From assembly GCA_030682755.1 (NCBI GenBank), contig JAUXNR010000491.1, forward strand, positions 1 to 11,144: a stretch of 11,144 bases of DNA, given 5' to 3'. Made by a program: the position numbers and the translations under genes. Positions 6,217 to 11,144 of this stretch are shown piece after piece. The notes under the pieces were generated by a model that was not told the origin of the DNA, ran no database searches, and worked only from the letters and a program-made list of their open reading frames with translations. Source of the stretch: Flavobacterium sp. (GTDB lineage: Bacteria; Bacteroidota; Bacteroidia; Flavobacteriales; Flavobacteriaceae). The stretch's first letter is position 1. Each line of letters opens with the position of its first letter.

Positions 6217-6766
6217 AAGAATTGTGTTATTTCTGTTGGGATTAGTGTTGCTTGGTAGTTGTAAAGATGATACAATGCCAAAGCCTTTTGCTCATTTGCG
6301 ATTGGATTATGAAGAAGCAAGTTACATGGGATTTGACAGTCCGTGTCCGTTTGTTTTTGATTACAATACGGATACCAATGTAAAAGTAAAGCAAGACTGT
6401 AATATTACGATTACCTATCCAAGAATGAAAGCCTCTGTTTTTTTGACATACATGCCTGTTTCTTCCAATTTAGAAACCTTGTTGCGAGATGCTCAGAAAC
6501 TTACTTATGAGCATGTGATTAAAGCAGATGATATTGTGGAGTTGCCGTTTATCAACACCAAAGATAAAGTGTATGGTATGTTTTATCAAGTGGGAGGCAA
6601 TGCGGCAACGAACACGCAGTTTTATTTAACCGACAGTATTAACCATTTTGTGACGGGTTCGGTTTACTTCTATACCAAGCCCAATTTTGATTCAATTATG
6701 CCGGCAGCGAGTTATATCAAAGATGATGTGCAAACGTTGATGGAGACGTTGCGGTGGAAGGAGTAA
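6209..6766 (+). CDS. gldD: Gliding motility lipoprotein GldD
   Basis: The 185-residue product has a lipoprotein signal: basic start MHKR, hydrophobic core, and lipobox LLGSC with the lipidated cysteine at C18. The mature part contains FAHLRLDYEEASY, CPFVFDY and a C-terminal helix ending ETLRWKE, which I recognise as GldD. GldD is one of the lipoproteins essential for gliding and the type IX secretion machinery in Flavobacterium, acting in the cell envelope. The lipidated cysteine is followed directly by KDD, resembling the K-(D/E)2 lipoprotein export signal of Bacteroidetes surface lipoproteins but one position closer to the cysteine than the published optimum. The start ATG overlaps the gldE stop region (ATGCATAA), so translational coupling is likely. 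No clear terminator hairpin follows in the 44 bases before the convergent regulator gene. Confidence 0.93.
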   Translation: MHKRIVLFLLGLVLLGSCKDDTMPKPFAHLRLDYEEASYMGFDSPCPFVFDYNTDTNVKVKQDCNITITYPRMKASVFLTYMPVSSNLETLLRDAQKLTYEHVIKADDIVELPFINTKDKVYGMFYQVGGNAATNTQFYLTDSINHFVTGSVYFYTKPNFDSIMPAASYIKDDVQTLMETLRWKE

Positions 6767-6810
6767 GTAGGGATTTATTAATGATGTTTATTGGTTTGTA
6801 TCTTAAATTT

Positions 6811-7011
6811 TTATTCATTCGTTAAGTTCGTGATATCTACTTTTAATACAGTAGCAATCTTCTGCAATCTTTCAAAACTTAAGGTTACTTTTCCATTTTC
6901 TATCTTTCCGTATTGACTTTGAGAAATTCCTAATTCGTTAGCCATAAACTCTTGAGACAATGAGTTTTCATTTCTAATTTTCCTAATTTTCACTAAAATT
7001 TTTTGTAGCAT
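6811..7011 (-). CDS. Small XRE-family (Cro/CI-type) helix-turn-helix regulator
   Basis: The 66-residue protein is almost entirely one HTH_3/XRE domain. IRKIRNENSLSQEFMANELG followed by ISQSQYGKIENGK gives the five-helix fold, with the helix-turn-helix at about residues 18-40 and the family hallmark YGKIENGK. The C-terminal LQKIATVLKVDITNLTN is the usual last helix with DITNL. There is no effector or protease domain. It is transcribed away from the secreted miniproteins. A 17-bp palindrome and a 20-bp tandem repeat start 8 bases upstream of its ATG, so autoregulation is likely, and control of the divergent genes is possible (inference). It could be a stand-alone phage-type regulator or an antitoxin-like protein, but no toxin gene is adjacent on its strand. 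Confidence 0.88.
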   Translation of the reverse strand: MLQKILVKIRKIRNENSLSQEFMANELGISQSQYGKIENGKVTLSFERLQKIATVLKVDITNLTNE

Positions 7012-7018
7012 AGTAGTA

Positions 7019-7061
7019 ATTTGTTTAAAACAAATAAGTAATGTTTAAAATCAATAGGTAA
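7019..7061. promoter_or_regulatory. Candidate operator: 17-bp palindrome plus 20-bp tandem repeat
   Basis: ATTTGTTT (7019-7026) and AAACAAAT (7028-7035) are perfect arms around one central A. Overlapping this, TGTTTAAAACAAATAAGTAA (7022-7041) is repeated immediately as TGTTTAAAATCAATAGGTAA (7042-7061), with 17 of 20 bases identical. The 20-bp period puts both copies on nearly the same face of the helix, as expected for cooperative binding by dimers. The position just upstream of the XRE gene suggests that protein as the binder; this is inference. Confidence 0.55.
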
Positions 7062-7131
7062 ATTTTTTTGGATTTTCAAAAATAGATAAAAAAGAAATTA
7101 CTGACAAGTTGTAAAATGAATTTTAGTCAGA

Positions 7132-7161
7132 ATATAACTAGTTTAGTTATATTATAACTAG
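7132..7161. promoter_or_regulatory. Cluster of three alternating TATAACTA half-sites
   Basis: ATATAACTA (7132-7140) and TAGTTATAT (7144-7152) form a perfect 9-bp inverted repeat with a 3-base centre. TATAACTAG of the first arm (7133-7141) recurs exactly 20 bp later (7153-7161). The order is forward, reverse, forward half-sites spaced about one helical turn apart. It lies 57 bases upstream of the first secreted miniprotein gene. A weak -7-like TAATATTG (7182-7189, one mismatch) follows it, so a regulator binding here could act on that gene. Confidence 0.5.
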
Positions 7162-7217
7162 GAATAAAAACTTTAACATGTTAATATTGTACTTATTAAC
7201 TTTTAACTTTTATTTTT

Positions 7218-7442
7218 ATGAAAAAATTTATTTTTAGTGCCGTCGCAGTGATGGCGTTTTCAATGAGTTCAATGGCAAATACTATTGAGATTGAAGAGTA
7301 TCCAGTTACAGATATTGTAGGAGAATGTGGGGAAAGAGGCAGAGATGCGTACAATGCGGCATCAGCTTTTGGTGCTTCTGATGAAGTTGCAGCAGATATT
7401 TCTATCATGGTTACAATAGATTGTTTAATTCAGCTACAATAA
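7218..7442 (+). CDS. Secreted two-cysteine miniprotein (first of tandem pair)
   Basis: I do not recognise a named family. The 74-residue product has a clear signal peptide (MKKFIFSAVAVMAFSMSSMA, cleavage probably after A20), leaving about 54 residues beginning NTIEIEEY. The mature part has exactly two cysteines, C37 and C69, which could form one disulfide in the periplasm or outside the cell. It has a GASDEVA motif (52-58) in a probably helical region, and it is slightly acidic. From C37 to C69 it aligns without gaps with C38-C70 of the next gene, so the two are paralogs. The next gene starts 4 bases after this stop, so they are co-transcribed. The leader is very AT-rich with a half-site cluster upstream, hinting at specific regulation. 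No protease site, GG leader or modification-enzyme gene is nearby, so a modified-peptide role is not supported. Confidence 0.8.
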   Translation: MKKFIFSAVAVMAFSMSSMANTIEIEEYPVTDIVGECGERGRDAYNAASAFGASDEVAADISIMVTIDCLIQLQ

Positions 7443-7446
7443 AAAA

Positions 7447-7677
7447 ATGAAGAAGATTATATTCCTTTTGTTTTTAGTAAGCGGAAGTATTGCTTCTGCG
7501 AACACTATTATTGAAGAGTCGAGTTTCAAATTGAATTTTGTAATTCAGACAGATTGTTGTGAAAGTGCAGAAATTCTTCAAGATTATTTGACTAACGTTC
7601 TAGGAGTTTCTAGAGAAGTAGCGAATAGAGCACAAGTGTTGTTCTACGATGAGTGTATTCAAAATCAACAGAATTAA
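7447..7677 (+). CDS. Secreted cysteine-containing miniprotein (second of tandem pair)
   Basis: The function is unknown. The 76-residue product has a signal peptide (MKKIIFLLFLVSGSIASA, cleavage probably after A18) and a mature part of about 58 residues beginning NTIIEESS. Its cysteines are C37, C38 and C70. C38 and C70, with G53-V-S-R-E-V-A59 between them, occupy the same spacing as C37, G52-A-S-D-E-V-A58 and C69 in the preceding protein, giving a shared pattern C-x14-G-[AV]-S-x-E-V-A-x10-C. The extra cysteine beside the first one is a difference between the paralogs: an unpaired thiol that could dimerise or bind something (inference). It starts 4 bases after the upstream stop, and a terminator-like hairpin follows 10 bases after its own stop, so the pair probably forms its own transcript. 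Confidence 0.8.
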   Translation: MKKIIFLLFLVSGSIASANTIIEESSFKLNFVIQTDCCESAEILQDYLTNVLGVSREVANRAQVLFYDECIQNQQN

Positions 7678-7687
7678 TTATAAAAAT

Positions 7688-7714
7688 GCCCGATTATAAA
7701 AGTCGGGCTATTTG
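7688..7714 (+). terminator. Intrinsic terminator after the miniprotein pair
   Basis: GCCCGATT (7688-7695) pairs with AGTCGGGC (7701-7708) with one G-T wobble and a 5-base loop. TATTTG follows, a weak T-run. It is the most GC-rich spot in this AT-rich region. The next gene starts only 12 bases after the stem, so it could be an imperfect terminator allowing readthrough or attenuation into the GLPGLI gene. Confidence 0.65.
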
Positions 7715-7719
7715 ATGTT

Positions 7720-8445
7720 ATGAAAAAATATTTTTTAATTTTCTTTACTTATTCATCGGTTTTTTCACAAACTAATTCTCTGATTGTTACCTATAAAATT
7801 TCAAATGATGAGCCTTTAATGACTAAATCAGAGAAGTCACAGAATCCATCTATTGTTTCACTTTTTGATGAAGTTGAAAAAATAATACCAAATATTGAAT
7901 TTGAATTACATATTTGTAATAATAAATCAAAGTTTTTTCAAGTAGAAGCTTTATCTATAAATAATAGTTCAGATAAAATTGCTAGAACTTTGGTTGATGA
8001 TACTGAATATTATTTTGATTTTAATTTAAAAAGATTTGAATGTTTGAGACGTTTTCAAAATGAAGAGTTTCGCGTAGAGTTTATTCCAATAGACAATTGG
8101 CAAATAACAAATGAGTCTAAATATATTGATGATTTTTTGTGTTATAAAGCAATAACAAAAAGAGTAGAAAAAACAAAATATTCAGACAGATCGTTTGATG
8201 TTGTAGCTTGGTTTACGCCAACCATACCTATTCAAGGAGGACCCAAACAATTTTATAATTTACCGGGCTTGATATTAGAATTAAAAGATGCTAGAATATC
8301 GTATTTAGCTGTGTCAGTTAAACTTAATGAAGATTTAAAGTGTAATAGTGAACTAATATCAACAAAAGAATTGTTGTCTATTGAGGAATATAAAAATAAA
8401 ATTGAAAAAAGAGTTGACAATTATAAAGCAACAATTAAAAAATAA
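7720..8445 (+). CDS. GLPGLI family protein (first copy)
   Basis: The 241-residue protein has a signal peptide (MKKYFLIFFTYSSVFSQ, probable cleavage near residue 16), so it acts in the periplasm or at the outer membrane. The family name motif appears as NLPGLILEL (180-188), preceded by the conserved VVAWFTPTIPIQGGP (161-175). Upstream are the conserved W127 of NWQIT and the DDFLCYKA region around C141. The length is normal for GLPGLI (TIGR01200) proteins of Flavobacteriia, whose function is unknown and which often sit beside TonB-receptor-like genes. The C-terminus ends in a lysine-rich helix. It starts 12 bases after a terminator-like hairpin, so its own promoter or readthrough must be used; I see no convincing -7 element. 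A second copy lies downstream; the two differ widely outside the motif region. Confidence 0.9.
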   Translation: MKKYFLIFFTYSSVFSQTNSLIVTYKISNDEPLMTKSEKSQNPSIVSLFDEVEKIIPNIEFELHICNNKSKFFQVEALSINNSSDKIARTLVDDTEYYFDFNLKRFECLRRFQNEEFRVEFIPIDNWQITNESKYIDDFLCYKAITKRVEKTKYSDRSFDVVAWFTPTIPIQGGPKQFYNLPGLILELKDARISYLAVSVKLNEDLKCNSELISTKELLSIEEYKNKIEKRVDNYKATIKK

Positions 8446-8553
8446 ATGCATCCCATACATTTATTTTTGCTTTTTTTAATTCTTAAATGAATATAATAAA
8501 AAGGATGTTTATTTAAATCTTCCTTTTGATAGTTAATTATATCTGAATTTGTT
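8446..8553. other. AT-rich intergenic spacer with weak hairpin
   Basis: A T-rich stretch (8461-8480) follows the first GLPGLI stop. A 7-bp inverted repeat, AAAAGGA (8499-8505) with TCCTTTT (8521-8527), has a 15-base loop. It could be a weak terminator, but the stem is short and AT-rich. TGAATTTG at 8544-8551 differs by one base from the TAnnTTTG element, but lies too close to the next ATG to be convincing. Confidence 0.3.
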
Positions 8554-8715
8554 ATGGAGTATGATTTTAAGATATATAAAATTTATTGTGAAAAAATTGA
8601 TTTTACACTCTCCGAAGAGGATATAAAAAGTATTCAAAAGCCAAAAGGTATAGATATCAGCGAAAATGATTTAAAGAAAATTGTAGATAAAGCCAAACAG
8701 AATTATACAAATTAA
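8554..8715 (+). CDS. 53-residue protein of unknown function
   Basis: ATG at 8554 opens a 53-codon frame ending in TAA at 8713-8715. The product begins MEYDFKIYKIYCEKIDFTLS and continues with a charged, probably helical second half (EEDIKSIQ, ENDLKKIVDKAKQ). It has no signal peptide or membrane segment, one cysteine (C12), and near-balanced charge, so it should be cytoplasmic. I recognise no family. The second GLPGLI gene starts only 4 bases after its stop, which supports real coding and co-transcription. The frame is closed upstream by TAG at 8530-8532 and has no other ATG before 8554. In an AT-rich region 53 open codons are only moderate evidence, and a remnant of a longer gene cannot be excluded. 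Confidence 0.6.
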   Translation: MEYDFKIYKIYCEKIDFTLSEEDIKSIQKPKGIDISENDLKKIVDKAKQNYTN

Positions 8716-8719
8716 TATA

Positions 8720-9415
8720 ATGCTTAGAATTTTTTTACTATTATTTCTTCACATTTCTTTCTCTCAAAGTTCTACTATACAAGTAACTTATAAAGTTGCT
8801 ATAGAAAATGAAGAGGACATGTTTAAAGATCATGCTCAGTTGAGATCTTATTTTGAATACAGTTTAAAAAACAGTTGGAAAATTAAATTTATTTTAAAAG
8901 TAGACCAAAACGGCAGTTATTTTTTTTCAACAACAGATAATCAGTTTGATAAAAACAATCCTAATGACAGGATCATGCTGGGTTTTACCGGAAGTACAGG
9001 CTCAATTTTTTGTATCAATGATTCTATTTACACTAATGTTACTTATTTAGGTAAAAATATTTTTGAAAGGAGGGCAAAAAAAGAGAACTGGATTATACAT
9101 CAAGATACCAAAAATATAGATGGTTATTTGTGTTACAAAGCCACAAACATCAATAAGGTAGAATCTGGAGATAAAGTTTTTAATCATCCTGTGGTAGCTT
9201 GGTTTTGTCCAGAACTGCCTTATCAGCATGGTCCAAATGGTTATGGGAATCTTCCGGGTTTGATTCTTGAATTACAGATTAGGAACGTAGTTTTTGGAGC
9301 AGACAAAATTGAATTTACAAACATCGAGCCTATTGATTTTTCATTTTACAGAAAGGCTAAAGTTTACACCCCAGAAGAAATTCTCAAATTTTCTTCTGAT
9401 TTTATCCCAGACTAA
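8720..9415 (+). CDS. GLPGLI family protein (second copy)
   Basis: The 231-residue exported protein has a signal peptide (MLRIFLLLFLHISFSQ, cleavage near residue 16). The hallmark is GNLPGLILEL (176-185), preceded by VVAWFCPELPYQHGP (158-172). W124 and the IDGYLCYKA region with C138 match the same positions in the first copy (W127, C141). Its N-terminal half (VTYKVAIENEEDMF) keeps the TYK beta-strand typical of the family. A cysteine within the AWFCPELP segment (C163) is absent from the first copy. It follows the 53-codon ORF by 4 bases and precedes the outer-membrane protein gene by 58 bases without an obvious terminator, so it probably forms an operon with the latter. The family function is unknown; partnership with the barrel is inferred from context. 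Confidence 0.9.
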   Translation: MLRIFLLLFLHISFSQSSTIQVTYKVAIENEEDMFKDHAQLRSYFEYSLKNSWKIKFILKVDQNGSYFFSTTDNQFDKNNPNDRIMLGFTGSTGSIFCINDSIYTNVTYLGKNIFERRAKKENWIIHQDTKNIDGYLCYKATNINKVESGDKVFNHPVVAWFCPELPYQHGPNGYGNLPGLILELQIRNVVFGADKIEFTNIEPIDFSFYRKAKVYTPEEILKFSSDFIPD

Positions 9416-9473
9416 ATCTAAAAAAGAGAGCAGAATTCATACTTTTATTGTATTTACATATACATACTTTGTA

Positions 9474-11144
9474 ATGCCAAAAATCATATTATTTTTTATT
9501 TTTTTTTCAATTCAGCTTTCATTCTCTCAAACCTTCTCGGGCGTTGTTACTGATACTTTAAACAAACCCCTCGAAAACGCCAATGTTATAGCAAAACCGC
9601 TACAAGAAAATGGCGGAATTAAGTTTTCTATTGCTGACAACAGAGGAAGATACAAATTGGAGTTAGACAAAGAGGTGCGGTATGAAATTAAGGTTTCTTA
9701 TCTTGGTTATCAAGAAGAAATTTTTATTTATGAACCTAATGAAAGCCCAAAGGAGCACCACTTTAAACTAAAAGCTACAGGTATTGCCTTAAAAGAAGTA
9801 ATCATCAACCACAAATACGAACCCATAGTTATCAAAAAAGATACACTGGTTTATGACGTCAAAGCTTTTACAACCGGTAACGAACGAAAACTCAAAGAGC
9901 AACTTGAAAAACTACCCGGTGTTGAGGTCGATAAAGACGGAGGCGTAACAGTTCAAGGTAAACGAGTTACTAAGTTTTTGGTAGAAAATAAATCATTTTT
10001 TGGAGGAGGAACCAAACTAGGGGTTGAAAACATACCGGCGGATGCTGTGGATAAAGTAGAAATTATTGATAATTTTAATGAAGTAGGTTTCTTGAAACAA
10101 GTTTCTGATTCCGAAGATTTAGCCATGAATATCAAACTCAAAGAAGACAAAAAGAAGTTTGTTTTTGGGGATGTGGAAGCCGGCATTGGAAACGATTCCT
10201 ATCATTTCCTTCATGCGGCTTTGTTCTATTATGCACCAAAAACCAATTTGAGTTTTATTGGTGATAGCAACAACATTGGAAAGCAAACGTTTACTTTCCA
10301 AGATTTAATGCGTTTTCAAGGTGGTGTTAGTAGTTTTATATCTGGCAGAAAATCACTAACCAATCTCTATTCTTTTGCTACAGAAAATAAAGATGTAACA
10401 GAGAATAAATCGCAGTTTGCCGCTTTAAATTTTAGTCATGAAGTTTCAAAAAAATTAGATGTTTCCGGCTTTGCCTTATTTTCTAAGTTGTTTACTGCTA
10501 CCAGAAATGAAACTGCTTTAGAATACCTGCAAACTGAAACACTTGAAACAAGAATTCAAGACGGAAACAATAAAACCATGCTTGGTCTTGGAAATGTAAA
10601 ATTAGATTATACACCAAACAAAGATGAAAAATGGTATTATAACGCACATGTTCAATCAAGCACAAACGATGTTTTTTCGTTACTCAATTCTGTAACATCG
10701 GCTAATCAAAATACTTTTGAAACCTTGCGACAAGCCGATAATGCTTCAACAAAACAATATTTAGAATGGCATAAGTCCATTTCAAAAAACCACACCACAA
10801 CTTTTGTGGTGAATCATTCCCTTGAAAAGAACACACCACAAAATCAATGGTTGACTAATCAACCTTTTTTAGCAGGTTTAATTCCGATAGAAGATGATGA
10901 ATCTTATCAAATCGCACAATTGAAAAAGATAAGGTCAAACGCAGTTGATGTGTTGTTCAAACATTACTGGATTGTGAATAATTTCAATCACTTATATACA
11001 AACATTGGTAACAATTTTGGAACAACGGCATTACAAACTTCCGAACGACAATTGTTAACTAATGGAAACGTAAATGATTTTGCTGAAAACGGATTTGGAA
11101 ATGATATTGATTATCGTTTAAATGATGCTTTTGTTGGATTAGAA
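9474..11144 (+). CDS. TonB-receptor-like outer-membrane beta-barrel protein, 3' truncated
   Basis: From ATG 9474 the frame stays open to the window end, giving 557 residues with no stop. It has a signal peptide (MPKIILFFIFFSIQLSFSQ, about 19 residues). A carboxypeptidase-regulatory-like beta-sandwich covers about 20-100 (FSGVVTDTLNKPLENANV, then RGRYKLELD and VSYLGYQEE). A plug-like segment covers about 105-215 (LKEQLEKLPGVEVDKDGGV, VENIPADAVDKVEIID). From about residue 220 alternating polar and aromatic beta-strand patterns suggest the barrel. The layout is that of SusC/TonB-dependent receptor-like proteins that accompany GLPGLI genes. No clear TonB box is visible between the signal peptide and the first domain, so TonB dependence and substrate are unknown. 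The start is supported by the signal peptide. Confidence 0.88.
   Translation, partial: MPKIILFFIFFSIQLSFSQTFSGVVTDTLNKPLENANVIAKPLQENGGIKFSIADNRGRYKLELDKEVRYEIKVSYLGYQEEIFIYEPNESPKEHHFKLKATGIALKEVIINHKYEPIVIKKDTLVYDVKAFTTGNERKLKEQLEKLPGVEVDKDGGVTVQGKRVTKFLVENKSFFGGGTKLGVENIPADAVDKVEIIDNFNEVGFLKQVSDSEDLAMNIKLKEDKKKFVFGDVEAGIGNDSYHFLHAALFYYAPKTNLSFIGDSNNIGKQTFTFQDLMRFQGGVSSFISGRKSLTNLYSFATENKDVTENKSQFAALNFSHEVSKKLDVSGFALFSKLFTATRNETALEYLQTETLETRIQDGNNKTMLGLGNVKLDYTPNKDEKWYYNAHVQSSTNDVFSLLNSVTSANQNTFETLRQADNASTKQYLEWHKSISKNHTTTFVVNHSLEKNTPQNQWLTNQPFLAGLIPIEDDESYQIAQLKKIRSNAVDVLFKHYWIVNNFNHLYTNIGNNFGTTALQTSERQLLTNGNVNDFAENGFGNDIDYRLNDAFVGLE

Noticed and set aside
7196..7408. 70-codon minus-strand frame opposite the first miniprotein
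   Set aside because: The plus-strand frame has a textbook signal peptide and a paralog next door; the minus frame has neither.
6811..7442. XRE regulator as antitoxin of a toxin-antitoxin pair
   Set aside because: No adjacent toxin-like gene is seen; the neighbours are GldD on one side and a divergent secreted miniprotein on the other.
7218..7677. Miniproteins as ribosomally made, modified peptide precursors
   Set aside because: They carry Sec-type signal peptides rather than GG leaders, and no modification enzyme, peptidase-containing ABC transporter or cyclase is in the window.
9465..9471. TACTTTG as a promoter for the outer-membrane barrel gene
   Set aside because: It is one base short of TAnnTTTG, has no properly spaced TTG, and would leave almost no leader before the ATG at 9474.
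9953..10301. Two minus-strand frames inside the barrel gene
   Set aside because: They are antisense to the continuous 557-codon receptor frame and show no domain features.

Overview
The window is a piece of a Bacteroidetes chromosome, almost certainly Flavobacterium or a close relative. The evidence is a gldE-gldD gliding-motility gene pair next to mutY and ssb, GLPGLI-family proteins, a SusC/TonB-receptor-like outer-membrane protein with a carboxypeptidase-regulatory-like N-terminus, AT-rich leaders without Shine-Dalgarno sequences, and Bacteroidetes-type -7 promoter elements (TAnnTTTG). There are no tRNA or rRNA genes, CRISPR arrays, transposases or phage genes.

Region 1 (1-3232) is housekeeping. 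It opens inside pbpC (penicillin-binding protein 1C, 3' part, plus strand), which converges on rng (RNase G/E family, minus strand). A hairpin between them looks like a terminator for both strands. Upstream of rng, on the same strand, lie an unusual array of GTTG/CAAC heptamers, a 30-codon gene for an extremely basic, probably ribosomal, protein with its own terminator, and an HU-type DNA-binding protein.

Region 2 (about 3233-6766) is plus-strand and divergent from HU: mutY, ssb, gldE and gldD. Good Bacteroidetes promoter elements stand in front of HU, mutY and ssb. The mutY element moves its likely start to an internal ATG. gldE (TTG start) and gldD overlap by 8 bases and are probably translationally coupled. 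They encode the CNNM/CBS-type membrane protein and the lipoprotein needed for gliding and type IX secretion in this group.

Region 3 (about 6767-11144) is more AT-rich and looks accessory. It holds a minus-strand 66-residue XRE-type regulator with a palindrome and a 20-bp tandem repeat at its 5' end, then an alternating cluster of three TATAACTA half-sites. Next come two tandem, related, secreted cysteine-containing miniproteins, an intrinsic-terminator-like hairpin, a GLPGLI-family protein, a 53-codon ORF of unknown function, a second GLPGLI protein, and a large outer-membrane beta-barrel protein that runs off the end. GLPGLI proteins are often found beside TonB-receptor-like genes, so the last four genes may form one cell-envelope unit of unknown substrate. 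The regulator and miniproteins may be a separate, locally controlled module. The miniprotein pair and its regulatory DNA are the best candidates here for something not yet described; the function is unknown.
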